Part shown: in pieces, positions 55,601-63,218 of the stretch
Position numbering within the stretch: position 1 is the stretch's first letter
How the letters are laid out: each line of letters begins with the position of its first letter
Assembly (NCBI RefSeq): GCF_019947135.1
Contig: NZ_JAGSHT010000011.1
Span: 1-64,000 of the forward strand
Source: Occultella gossypii
GTDB taxonomy: Bacteria > Actinomycetota > Actinomycetes > Actinomycetales > Beutenbergiaceae
Length of the DNA stretch: 64,000 nt
Direction of reading: 5' to 3'
Notes under the pieces: model-generated
Told to the model about the DNA's origin: nothing
What the model saw: only the letters and a program-made list of their open reading frames with translations
Databases searched by the model: none
Position numbers and translations under genes: made by a program

Positions 55601-57201
55601 GTCGTCGCCGGACTCTGCGCCTGCTGCCGCAGGTAGCGCTTGCCGAGCGCGCTCGCCTCCGCGAGCCAGCCCGGGTCACCGGTCAGCTGGTAGGCGCCGA
55701 GCGCACGACTGAACGGGGTGCGCGATCGCGGGTCGTATATCCGGGCTGCGACCAACGACTTCATGGCGATTCGCTGCAAGCCGGCCGTCCTGCCCTGGAG
55801 AGCGACGGACAGAGCGCTGATGGTGTTGATGTCACCGGCACCGATCCCGCACAGCGGCTGATCCCGTGCCGCCCCCGGCACGGGCGAGTATCCGATCTCG
55901 CGGCGCGAGATGATGTGCTCCGCGGTGGGGCGCGCACGCCGGTCCCAGAACATGGTGGCCTGCTCCCCGGCCGTGGCGATGAGGTTGGCACTGAGCAGCA
56001 CACTCGAGGTCGACGTGCGGGTCTGCTGATCGTGCTCGATGTTGCAGAAGCTCTTGGCCCGCGACCACCAGCCAGAGAAGGAGGGGACGAAGTCGACGGA
56101 GTCATCGCCGTCGGGCTCCAGACCGACCAGATCGATGAGGTTGTGCACGGTGTCGGTCATCGATTGACCATGGACGTTGCTCCGGTAGCGCGTGAAGCCG
56201 TACTCCTCGCGCGAGATCGCCACCTGTGTCTCGTACAGCGGTTCCGGCCTGAGCGCGATCGCGAACGCGTACCCGATGGACTCTCCCTCTGAGAGCGCGG
56301 CACGCTCGCCACCGGCCGGCGCCGAGACACACGCTTGAATGTGTTCGCTCGTGTTCCGCAGGCTCATGCCGAACGGCTGGCCGCTCCAGCCCTGGTACGG
56401 ATGCTCGAACTCGAGCACGTCGGCCGGGATGTAGACGCCGGAAGTCACGGTGTGCCCCGCGACCGTGGACTGCAGCAATGACATCGGCGCGAAGAGCTCC
56501 CACGCCATCGGCTCCTGCCAGTCGATCACGCGCGAGTGCTGCCGCGGCCCACACAGCACCTCGTCGACGTCGTCCTCGTCCAGCACCACACCGGACCAGT
56601 ACCCGAGCACGAAACTGTCGTCGCGCAGCGCGGTCAGGCTCCACTGGATCTCGGGCATCGCGCCCGAGACGTCCCACCTCATCACGACCTCCGCCGCGTC
56701 CGGAACCGAGGCGGTCAGCTCGGCCACCGTGTCGGAGAGGAAGGTCACGGACCGAACCGTCAGCCAGTGCGGGTCGCCCGTCCCGTAGAAGGTGCCGCCC
56801 ATCGGCTGCCCGGTGTAGATCACCCACTGCTCGTCGAACCGCTGCAACTCGGTGTTCAGCCTCACCCACTGCGAGCCCACCCGGAGCTCGAGGTCACGCA
56901 CGACAGCTGTCCGTGTGGTCCCGCCGTCGTCGTCCCAGGCGGCCCGGAAGAACCCGATGCGATGGTGGTCGCCCGTGATCGACCCGAGCATGGTCATCCG
57001 GACATCGGCCTTGGGCAGGTCCGCGAGCGGGAGGTCGGTGACGCCCGGTTCGACGGGATCGGCAAACGCCGGCGACGGATGCAGGAGTCCGTCGGGCAGC
57101 ACGGAAGGGAGCACTCCTGCCGTCAGCAGCAGGCCGATCGCGGATCGGCGTGACAGTCCTCGCCTCGCAGTCTCATGGTCGTCGTTACCTGCATGGGTCA
57201 T
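52624..57201 (-). CDS. Giant Tat-exported multimodular protein, putative novel polysaccharide-active enzyme (paralogue B)
   Basis: About 1525 residues from ATG 57201, 8 nt after GGGAG; ATG 57207 is too close to that site. Tat signal LSRRSAIGLLLTAGVLP. The N-terminal 800 residues follow paralogue A closely: VDEVLCGPRQHSRV, AWELFAPMSLLQS, PFGMSLRNTS, FVPSFSGWWSRAKSF, YTTYPGYYN-like FTTYPGYYNRQ, YGHAPGTFYG. Then NEW3-like beta domains, one golvesin/Xly-type module near 1235-1365 (YREIGSWLASSLPGWSG), and two C-terminal Ig-like domains (DGAYLIRYNAHDSIGN, ENTLVVYDRAGNTT) in place of the second golvesin module. Extracellular; catalytic family not recognised. Confidence 0.7.
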   Translation of the reverse strand: MTHAGNDDHETARRGLSRRSAIGLLLTAGVLPSVLPDGLLHPSPAFADPVEPGVTDLPLADLPKADVRMTMLGSITGDHHRIGFFRAAWDDDGGTTRTAVVRDLELRVGSQWVRLNTELQRFDEQWVIYTGQPMGGTFYGTGDPHWLTVRSVTFLSDTVAELTASVPDAAEVVMRWDVSGAMPEIQWSLTALRDDSFVLGYWSGVVLDEDDVDEVLCGPRQHSRVIDWQEPMAWELFAPMSLLQSTVAGHTVTSGVYIPADVLEFEHPYQGWSGQPFGMSLRNTSEHIQACVSAPAGGERAALSEGESIGYAFAIALRPEPLYETQVAISREEYGFTRYRSNVHGQSMTDTVHNLIDLVGLEPDGDDSVDFVPSFSGWWSRAKSFCNIEHDQQTRTSTSSVLLSANLIATAGEQATMFWDRRARPTAEHIISRREIGYSPVPGAARDQPLCGIGAGDINTISALSVALQGRTAGLQRIAMKSLVAARIYDPRSRTPFSRALGAYQLTGDPGWLAEASALGKRYLRQQAQSPATTSASIDQFGLEAIGPWIELLELYDLTEDDEFLQAAYRAAKHFTAQFHLRPIPSGTVTSPVGELDLSTYGKWGKPEYSRTEPPTETVDAWEVSTTGLTYEALATWLREPNTGGGLRLNPVLAPFLARLAALVDDDFMRDLVNAMVVGRFTTYPGYYNRQLVAWQSSPDYPYEGPAELASIYYHHIPAQLGLAIHHLIAEHEAASAGGIAFPSTFECVFVYFKYHTYGHAPGTFYGTEGAWPFFPRGIVTASNPQLNWVTAVSENAFHLSLTNASGTAQSGRVTFDEALTGVDPAESYDLVIHTDAGTTSGRVVGGSLDVTLPAHGHVALSVPGAGVLMPWQVEQDVVDRSTVSYHLDDFDDGGEGNQTADDRMYGMLIPRPDRSGYDAFLQCSAPHTSVVSVRYRVGRGPWQEDASKVFPYEWTVGVDDPVATFTYQVTVDGETRPERTLWLPGSVTGLPSRGYQVGGELLTEVGSTTALGSFTLTARLRTSVAFNDAGLDLYLPSGWSIDRDDVVVSMAAGEVRDEVFVVTPPLGTSVMTRNLTASLTWLDEGGSSHRTILDPTQIEVFSALEVLDLGIGQYRSDGPHDPLTVTMVLMNRSPQPRSGTATLVVPQGWTASSTSIPWSAPGRDLVEVAVTLTPDVATGVIGKLAISPGAGLAEKQVSLPLLDPAEQIVTPARPGYREIGSWLASSLPGWSGSATKYNPEGVLGAEVEWSATIYETGSYEVSVWYPNHAVTSTDVRFTVTAGELVEAYQVNMREGAGDWRVIGNYDMVPGDRVAVRAMATGDSHTRTNAARFRLLPDTARPETMLVAPATAGPFRELAIRVDATDAVGLRKIVANIYQGGELVQSTQTAVDDLRASTHTATVQLPDGAYLIRYNAHDSIGNVSQTKEFPVTIDATAPTVTVKSGPEFTTGDSGAYEMVSFKLFDEGGIDRFILNDVERDLTDNAWSDINFVEPGTFGAVVGENTLVVYDRAGNTTTTTFTLAGS

Positions 57202-57544
57202 AGCCATCTCTCCCAAGTCGTCATCGATGGGACACGTGTGTGCCTATATAAGCACCATCGCTTCTATAGCACCAGTGCTTCGCGAGACAACTCTCGCTGC
57301 GGGGACGGAGCCTGCTGCCAGGTCCACCCGAGAAGATCGACCGCCACCTCGGGGACTTGACCTCACCCGACCGGTCCGCTGGACGCGTTCCAACCGCCGC
57401 TGCTGCTCAGCGAGTCGTTCGACACACGCGACGTGATGGGGATGAGCGCGCTCGCGATCTCACGCCAGTTGCATCGGCAACTGCGCAGCCCGCCGTCAGG
57501 AACCCGAGATCACCGGAGTGACCACCGAGGCCAGAGTCCGGCGA
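57202..57544. other. 343-bp intergenic region upstream of giant protein B
   Basis: No gene seen. It holds an unusually AT-rich promoter segment with repeated AGCACC half-sites (57241-57280), followed by GC-rich sequence without a clear terminator for the upstream Gfo/Idh/MocA gene. Confidence 0.45.
57241..57280 (-). promoter_or_regulatory. AT-rich repeat cluster, candidate operator/promoter of giant protein B
   Basis: Two adjacent 17-bp units end in the same AGCACCA (57241-57257 and 57258-57274), with TATATA and CTATAG cores, and an inverted GTGCTT follows at 57275-57280. On the coding strand this reads as TGGTGCT(T)ATA repeats. The TGCT...AGC half-sites faintly resemble the palindrome at 49439. 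Confidence 0.5.
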
Positions 57545-58762
57545 TCACCAGTTCGGCTTCGCCGGCCCCGCTCCGAGGTCGGGGATCGGCAGCCGCACGC
57601 CGCCCTGCTTGGCCGACTCGTAGGCGACCACGCCGGGAAGGGTGAACCGGGCCGCCGTCCAGGCGTTGATCGGGGGCTGGGTGTTCGTGGTGACGCCGCG
57701 GACGAAGTCGTCCGCGAGGAAGTGGTGCGCGCCCTCGTGTCCGTTGTGGGCGCCGTCGAACTCCTTCGGCAGCCGCGAGGAGTCGTGGACCTTCGCCAGA
57801 CCGGAGCTGAAGCTCTGCATCAGGGCCGGGTCGACGTCACCGAAGTCCTCGGGCAGCTGCCCGGCCTTGGTGTGGAACAGGTCGCTGATGTCGAGGGTGG
57901 CGCCCTTGGCGTAGTCCTCGCCCTCGGTCTTGACGCTCAGGGTCGCGCCCGAGCCGGTCTGCTCCATGACGGCCTCAGTGCCGAAGAAGCGGAACCGCGA
58001 CTCGTGGCCCTTCCAGTAGCCGACCCGACGGAACTCGTTGGTGCGCATGGCCCCGCCGTCGGCGAGGTCGAACAGCGCGGTCATGTTGGAGAAGGTGTTG
58101 CCCCACCGGGACACGTCCGCGTCGAAGACGCCGTCGCCGCGGTCGTCGACGATGCCGATGCAACTCACGCTCGTCGCGTACGTGGGCAGCGCGCCCAGCA
58201 CGCCGCCGATCGCGTGCGTCGGGTACAGCATCGGCGGGTAGCTGGCCGTCGACTTCCAGTCCTCCCCGCCGCTGTAGCGGTAGGCGGCGTAGAAGCCGTT
58301 ATCCATGTCGTGCACATAGTCGCCCTCGGAGTAGAACACGCGGCCGAGCTCGCCCGCGCCGATCTTCTCCCGCGCCCACACCACGGCGGGGTTGTAGTAG
58401 CTCGTCTCCCCCATCATGTAGATCAGCCCGGTCGCTTCGACCTCCGCCACGATCGCGGTGATCTCCTGCTCCGTCATCGCCATCGGCACCGACGAGTACA
58501 CGTGCTTGCCCGCCCGCAGTGCTTGCAGCACCAACTCGCCGTGGCTCCACCGCTGGGTCATCACGGCGACGGCGTCCACGTCGGACGCGAGCAGCTCCTC
58601 CGCGGTCGCGAACGAGCCGGCAAGGCCGTACTTCTCCACGTGTTCCGCGGCCCGCTCCTGGACGAGGTCGCAGACGTAGACCGCCTCGACGTCCGGGTGG
58701 AGCTGCCACAAGGAGATGAAACTGCGCGCGAACTGGCCGGTTCCGATGACGCCGATCTTCAT
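57545..58762 (-). CDS. Gfo/Idh/MocA-family oxidoreductase (second)
   Basis: 405 residues from ATG 58762, with AGGA 7 nt upstream. Rossmann motif IGVIGTGQFARSFISL at the N-terminus. The usual EKP motif is replaced by SSVPMAMT, an unusual change at the cofactor lysine. It continues with ETSYYNPAVVWAREK, GDYVHDMDNGFY and LYPTHAIGGVLG, the last with the catalytic-type His. Not a close relative of the Gfo/Idh/MocA protein at 51202. Cytoplasmic sugar dehydrogenase or redox-assisted glycosidase, inferred. Confidence 0.86.
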   Translation of the reverse strand: MKIGVIGTGQFARSFISLWQLHPDVEAVYVCDLVQERAAEHVEKYGLAGSFATAEELLASDVDAVAVMTQRWSHGELVLQALRAGKHVYSSVPMAMTEQEITAIVAEVEATGLIYMMGETSYYNPAVVWAREKIGAGELGRVFYSEGDYVHDMDNGFYAAYRYSGGEDWKSTASYPPMLYPTHAIGGVLGALPTYATSVSCIGIVDDRGDGVFDADVSRWGNTFSNMTALFDLADGGAMRTNEFRRVGYWKGHESRFRFFGTEAVMEQTGSGATLSVKTEGEDYAKGATLDISDLFHTKAGQLPEDFGDVDPALMQSFSSGLAKVHDSSRLPKEFDGAHNGHEGAHHFLADDFVRGVTTNTQPPINAWTAARFTLPGVVAYESAKQGGVRLPIPDLGAGPAKPNW

Positions 58763-58886
58763 GTAGCAATCCTGGCACGATCCGCGGCGCCGACGCACCA
58801 CCGGTCCGGCGAGCGGATCGCCTCTAGCGCAGGCACGGGTGCGGCGCACCGGGCCCGTCCCGATGCGCCGCATCCCTCGAGGCGAG

Positions 58887-59708
58887 TCAGCCGCCGCTGC
58901 GCCGCATCCCTCGGATCCCGACCGCGAGCCCGACGGCGAGGGTCGCCGCCGCGGCGACCACGCCCCAGCCCACGGTCGCCGTGGCGATCTCGCCGGAGAA
59001 CAGCGCCCGCTCGGCGTCGACGATGTAGGTGAGCGGGTTGAACCGGGAGAGCACCTGCATCCAGCCGGGCCCGGACTCCAGGGGCAGCAGCATCCCGGAC
59101 AGGATCATCAGCGGGAACAGGAACGTCTGCTGCACCACCCAGAACATCCAGTCCTGCTTGCGCACGGCGATCGCGAGCGCGTAACTGAGCGAGCCGAGAC
59201 CGATCCCGAACACGGCGAGCAGCGCGAGGCCGAGCAGGGCGCCGGCGGGGTGGAGCCGCAACCCGAACGGCACCATCACCGCCACGATCAGGACGGCCTG
59301 CGCACCGAGGGTGACCATCTCCTTCAGGGCCCGGCCCACCAGGAGCGACGAACGGGACAGTGGGGTGACGAGCATCCGTTCGTGCGCGCCGGTCTGCATC
59401 TCGTAGAGCAGGTTCGAGCCCACCGTCGACGACCCGAACAGCGCCGTCATCACCAGGATCGCCGGCACGAACCACTGCCAGACACTTCCGCCCGGCACGG
59501 ATCCGGCCAGGCTGCCGCCGAGCAGCGGCCCGAACAGGGCCAGGAACACGATCGGCTGTACGAGCCCGAAGATCAGCGAGAACGGGTCCCGTAGCATCGG
59601 GCGCAGTTCGCGCATCAGCACGATGCCGGTGTCGCGGGAGAAGGAGCTCCGCTCCACCCGCGACTCGGTCATCACGGCACCGGGCGGGGTCAGGGTCGTC
59701 GCGCTCAT
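58887..59708 (-). CDS. ABC-2 type exporter permease, DrrB family
   Basis: 273 residues with six membrane helices in the ABC-2 arrangement. Features: a cytoplasmic start (MRELRPMLRDPFSLIFGLVQ), the coupling segment QTGAHERMLVTPLSRSSLLVG, and LMILSGMLLPLESGPGW. It overlaps the ATPase gene by four bases (ATGA). With it, forms an exporter for a drug or lipid-like molecule. Confidence 0.9.
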   Translation of the reverse strand: MSATTLTPPGAVMTESRVERSSFSRDTGIVLMRELRPMLRDPFSLIFGLVQPIVFLALFGPLLGGSLAGSVPGGSVWQWFVPAILVMTALFGSSTVGSNLLYEMQTGAHERMLVTPLSRSSLLVGRALKEMVTLGAQAVLIVAVMVPFGLRLHPAGALLGLALLAVFGIGLGSLSYALAIAVRKQDWMFWVVQQTFLFPLMILSGMLLPLESGPGWMQVLSRFNPLTYIVDAERALFSGEIATATVGWGVVAAAATLAVGLAVGIRGMRRSGG

Positions 59709-60685
59709 GCCGCCACCTCCTCGTTCTCGGTCCCGCTCTCGCGCAGGCTCCGTCCGGTCAGGTTCAGGAACACGTCGTCCAGGGTGGGGCGGCGCACCTG
59801 CACGTCGGCGAGCCCGACGGCGGCCGCGTCGGCCGTGTGGACGAGCTCGGCCACGCGGGTGGTGCCGTTCGCGATCCGCGCGCTGATCCGGGTGCCGGTC
59901 AGGGTCACCTCGGTCGCCCCCTGCCAACGTTCGACGACCCGCGCGAGCTGCGCTGCGCCGTCGGGCTCCTGCGTGGTGACCACGAGCAGGTCCCCGGCGA
60001 ACTGGGTCTTGAGAGCGTCCGGGGTGTCGTCGGCGATCACCTCGCCGTGGTCCACCACGACCACCCGCTCGGCCATCGAGTCGGCCTCGTCGAGGTAGTG
60101 GGTGGTGAGCAGCACAGTGATGTCGAACGCCGTGCGCATCGCGGTGATGTGCTCCCACAGGTTCGCCCGGTTCTGCGGGTCCAGGCCGGTGGAGGGCTCA
60201 TCGAGGACGAGCAGCGGCGGGGCGTGCATGAGTCCCATCGCGACATCCAGACGGCGGCGCTGACCGCCGGAGAGGTCGGTCACCTTACGCTGTGCCTTTC
60301 CGGCGAGGTCGAGGGAGTCGAGCAGTTCGCCGGCCCGGCGGCGCGAGTCGGCGCGGGACAAGCCGTAGGTGACGCCCTGCGAGTACAGCTCGTCCGCGGC
60401 GCGCTGGTTGTGCCCGGCGCCGTTCCCCTGGCCGACGTAGCCGATCCGGCGGCGCACCTGCCCGGGCTGGGTCACGACGTCGAACCCGGCCACCCGCGCC
60501 GAACCGGACGTCGGGGCGAGCAGGGTGGTGAGCATCCGCATCGTGGTGGTCTTGCCGGCCCCGTTCGGGCCGAGGATCGCGACGAGCTCCCCCGGTGCGA
60601 CGTCGAGATCGATGCCGCGCACGGCATGCACGGTCTCCTTGCGGCTGACGACGAAGTCCTTCGTCAGGCCTTCGGTGTGGATCAT
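59705..60685 (-). CDS. ABC exporter ATP-binding protein, DrrA family
   Basis: 326 residues. Walker A GPNGAGKTT (about 39-47), Q-loop VGQGNGAG, signature LSGGQRRRLDVAMG, Walker B LLVLDEPSTGLDP, and the DrrA-type C-terminal domain (VQVRRPTLDDVFLNLTGRSL). GAGGAGG precedes the ATG. Drives the DrrB-like permease encoded just downstream. Substrate unknown. Confidence 0.92.
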   Translation of the reverse strand: MIHTEGLTKDFVVSRKETVHAVRGIDLDVAPGELVAILGPNGAGKTTTMRMLTTLLAPTSGSARVAGFDVVTQPGQVRRRIGYVGQGNGAGHNQRAADELYSQGVTYGLSRADSRRRAGELLDSLDLAGKAQRKVTDLSGGQRRRLDVAMGLMHAPPLLVLDEPSTGLDPQNRANLWEHITAMRTAFDITVLLTTHYLDEADSMAERVVVVDHGEVIADDTPDALKTQFAGDLLVVTTQEPDGAAQLARVVERWQGATEVTLTGTRISARIANGTTRVAELVHTADAAAVGLADVQVRRPTLDDVFLNLTGRSLRESGTENEEVAA

Positions 60686-60934
60686 GGCGTGGTGCCTCCT
60701 CGGTCGTTGTGGGAACGACGCTACGAGCAGTAGAGGTCAGAGTCGGTCCGCTACCTCAGGACGTTCGCGCGGAGGTCCGGCGTCTGAGTTCGCCCCCCTT
60801 ACTGCCCCGTCCGCGCCCGCACTTTCACCCTTCCCACGGGCGCTTTCACCCTGTCCCCGCGGGTCCGCTCGAACCTACGCTCGGCTCACTCCCCCACCCG
60901 GGCCGGTCGGCTCCCCACGTTCAAGAGGTCCCCC

Positions 60935-61603
60935 ATGAGCACGTCCGCGTTGACCTGCAACACCGATGACATGTTCGTCATCCATCGCCTCCTGCGCCGG
61001 GTGTTCACCGACGCGCCCGTCCTCGTCCGCGGCGTGGCCGAGGGCGACGTGCCCCGCGCCGCGATCGTCGCCGACCATGTCTCGGAGATCGCTGACGGCC
61101 TGCATGCCCATCACCACACCGAGGACGAATTCCTCTGGGACAAGCTCGAGACGCGCTCGCCCGGCTGTGCGCTGCACGTGGGACGGATGCGCGCCCAGCA
61201 CGCGGACGCTGCCGCGCTGATCACCGATCTGCGCGAGGCCCTGCCTGCCTGGCGAGCCGGCGCGTCCGCCGCCGACCGGGAGCCGGTCGCCGCGGTGCTC
61301 GACGAACTGCTCGCCACGCTACTGCGCCACCTCGGCCAGGAGGAGAACCAGATCCTGCCGGTCGCTCAGGTGTCGATGACGCAGGCGGAGTGGGACGTCC
61401 TCGGCGAGCACGGCCGGGGCTCGGTGCCACGCGACCGTCAGTTCATCCAGCTCGGCATGATGCTGGACGCGTTCGACGACCCGGCGGAGCGTCAGGCCTG
61501 GATGCGCGCGAACCTGCCGGTGCCGGCCCGGGTGCTGTTCAGCCTGGTCGGACGGCGCCAGTTCGAGGCACACCGGGCGAAGGTCTACGGGCTCGCCGGT
61601 TGA
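60935..61603 (+). CDS. Hemerythrin-domain protein
   Basis: 222 residues, with AAGAGG upstream. The four-helix hemerythrin fold is visible: FVIHRLLRRVF, ADGLHAHHHTEDEFLWDKL, HVGRMRAQHADAAALI and ATLLRHLGQEENQILPVAQ supply the His and Glu ligands of the di-iron site. The C-terminal part (QFIQLGMMLDAFDDPAERQAW) is an extension common in actinobacterial members. Cytoplasmic; binds oxygen or reacts with NO or peroxide. Monocistronic, divergent from the exporter. Confidence 0.88.
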   Translation: MSTSALTCNTDDMFVIHRLLRRVFTDAPVLVRGVAEGDVPRAAIVADHVSEIADGLHAHHHTEDEFLWDKLETRSPGCALHVGRMRAQHADAAALITDLREALPAWRAGASAADREPVAAVLDELLATLLRHLGQEENQILPVAQVSMTQAEWDVLGEHGRGSVPRDRQFIQLGMMLDAFDDPAERQAWMRANLPVPARVLFSLVGRRQFEAHRAKVYGLAG

Positions 61604-61652
61604 CGAGTCCCCGTGTCCGACCTCAGGGCTGATGCCGAGCACGGCCCAGCAA

Positions 61653-62108
61653 TCAGGACGCGGCGTCCGTCTCGAGCGGCTCCTCGGGCGTCTCGCAGTA
61701 CACCAACGCGTCCTCGCCGGCGCCGTGGTAGGCGTACTCCTCGCCCTCCGCGGTGAGGATCAGCCGCCGGCCCTCGACGAGCGCCTGTGTGTACACCTGA
61801 TCCGGCACGGGGCAGCCGATCGCTCCGTCGCGCCAGGTGACGGCCTCCAAGGGGCCCACCTCGATGTCCCCGGTGTCCACGCCGAGCCGTTCGGCCAGGT
61901 CGTCGACGGCGGCGCTCACCGCGGGGTCGTCGGCGTCGCCCGAGCCGGTCGTCTCGTCGGTGGCGTCGTCCGTGGGTTCCTGCGTCTCCTCCGTGGAGTC
62001 GCTAGGGGGATCACCCCCGCCGGGTTCCTCCGCACCGCCGCACCCGGACAGCCCGAGCAACGCACCCCACAGGAACACCCCAGCCAACACCGCTCTGGAT
62101 CGCGCCAC
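61653..62108 (-). CDS. Putative lipoprotein
   Basis: 151 residues from GTG 62108, with GGAGGGG about 8 nt upstream; GTG 62117 lies directly on that site. Signal peptide with lipobox LGLSGC. An acidic Asp/Glu/Thr-rich linker (about 30-65) leads to a small domain containing GCPVPDQVYTQALVEG, a form seen in actinobacterial lipoproteins of unknown function. Two Cys in the domain may form a disulfide. Confidence 0.72.
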   Translation of the reverse strand: MARSRAVLAGVFLWGALLGLSGCGGAEEPGGGDPPSDSTEETQEPTDDATDETTGSGDADDPAVSAAVDDLAERLGVDTGDIEVGPLEAVTWRDGAIGCPVPDQVYTQALVEGRRLILTAEGEEYAYHGAGEDALVYCETPEEPLETDAAS

Positions 62109-62254
62109 CCTGACCACCCCTCCGCCGACCGTCGGATCCCGAGTCTATGGCGCGGAACGGACCACCGCTATGACGCTTCGACAACGATCCGGCGACGCGT
62201 GTCCGGCCACGGAAGCGGACAGGTGCTGACCGCTTCCGGTGCCAGACTGGTGGC

Positions 62255-63202
62255 ATGTGGGAGACGTCCGGACGACTGCTCAAGTTGCTTTCGCTGCTCC
62301 AGGCGCGCCGGGACTGGCCCGGCGCGGACCTCGCCGAGCGGCTCGATGTCAGCCCGCGCACGGTCCGCAGGGACGTGGACCGCCTGCGCGAGCTCGGCTA
62401 TCCGGTCCAGGCCACGAAGGGACCCGACGGCGGGTATCGCCTCGGCGCCGGCACCGAGCTGCCGCCGCTGCTGCTCGACGACGAGCAGGCGGTGGCGGTC
62501 GCCGTCGCCCTGCAGACCGCGAGCAGTGGGGTCGCCGGGATCGAGGAGGCGGCACTGCGGGCGCTGACCACGGTGCGGCAGGTGATGCCGTCCCGGCTAC
62601 GGCACCGCGTGGACGCGCTCCAGTTCACGTCGGTGCCGACCACGACGGCGGCGCCCCAGGTCGACGCCAACCTGCTCCTGGAGCTGGGCGCGGTGTGCCG
62701 GGATCACCACGTGCTCAGGTTCGACTACGTGGCCAAGGACGGGACGCCGTCGTTGCGGCGGGTCGAACCGCACCGGCTGGTCAGCTGGGGCACCCGCTGG
62801 TACCTCGTCGCGTGGTGCCTGGACCGGGAGGCGTGGCGGACGTTCCGGGCGGACCGGATGACGCCGCGGACTCCGCACGGCGCGCGGTTCACCCCACGGG
62901 AGCTGCCCGAAGAGGACCTCGCCGACTATCTGCGCAGCCAGGTGCGGGGCGCCGCCCAGTGGCCGGCCCGGGGCCGGGTGCTCCTGCACGCACCGGCCAC
63001 CACGGTGGCCCCGTGGATCCAGAGGCAGGGCACCGTGGTGGCCCGCGACGAGGACTCCTGCTGGGTCGAGGCCGGTTCCTGGACGTACAACGCGCTCGCC
63101 GCGTGGTTCTGCATGTTCGACGCGGACTTCACCGTCGAGGGCCCCGCCGAGCTCCGGGACGCGGTCGGCGCCATGACGGCCCGCCTCGCCCGCTCCACGT
63201 GA
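62255..63202 (+). CDS. WYL-domain transcriptional regulator (YafY/DeoR-like HTH)
   Basis: 315 residues. N-terminal HTH (GADLAERLDVSPRTVRRDVD) and wing (GYPVQATKGPDGGYRLGAG), then a WYL domain (LRFDYVAKDGTPSLRRVEPH, GTRWYLVAWCLDREAWRTFR, quoted in pieces) and a C-terminal WCX domain. CAGACT ends 6 nt before the ATG, so probably leaderless. Such proteins sense ligands, often nucleotides or metabolites; target genes unknown, possibly the divergent lipoprotein gene. Confidence 0.88.
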   Translation: MWETSGRLLKLLSLLQARRDWPGADLAERLDVSPRTVRRDVDRLRELGYPVQATKGPDGGYRLGAGTELPPLLLDDEQAVAVAVALQTASSGVAGIEEAALRALTTVRQVMPSRLRHRVDALQFTSVPTTTAAPQVDANLLLELGAVCRDHHVLRFDYVAKDGTPSLRRVEPHRLVSWGTRWYLVAWCLDREAWRTFRADRMTPRTPHGARFTPRELPEEDLADYLRSQVRGAAQWPARGRVLLHAPATTVAPWIQRQGTVVARDEDSCWVEAGSWTYNALAAWFCMFDADFTVEGPAELRDAVGAMTARLARST

Positions 63203-63218
63203 GCCCGGGCGGGTCGAG

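Noticed and set aside
58887-60158. Exporter permease extended to 423 residues
   Set aside because: The extension is an out-of-frame shadow of the DrrA gene; ATG 59708 with an ATGA overlap is the normal arrangement.
60824-60850. Two TTTCACCC copies upstream of the hemerythrin gene as another PHO box
   Set aside because: The spacing is 21 bp rather than 22, and no middle unit fits the 11-bp register.
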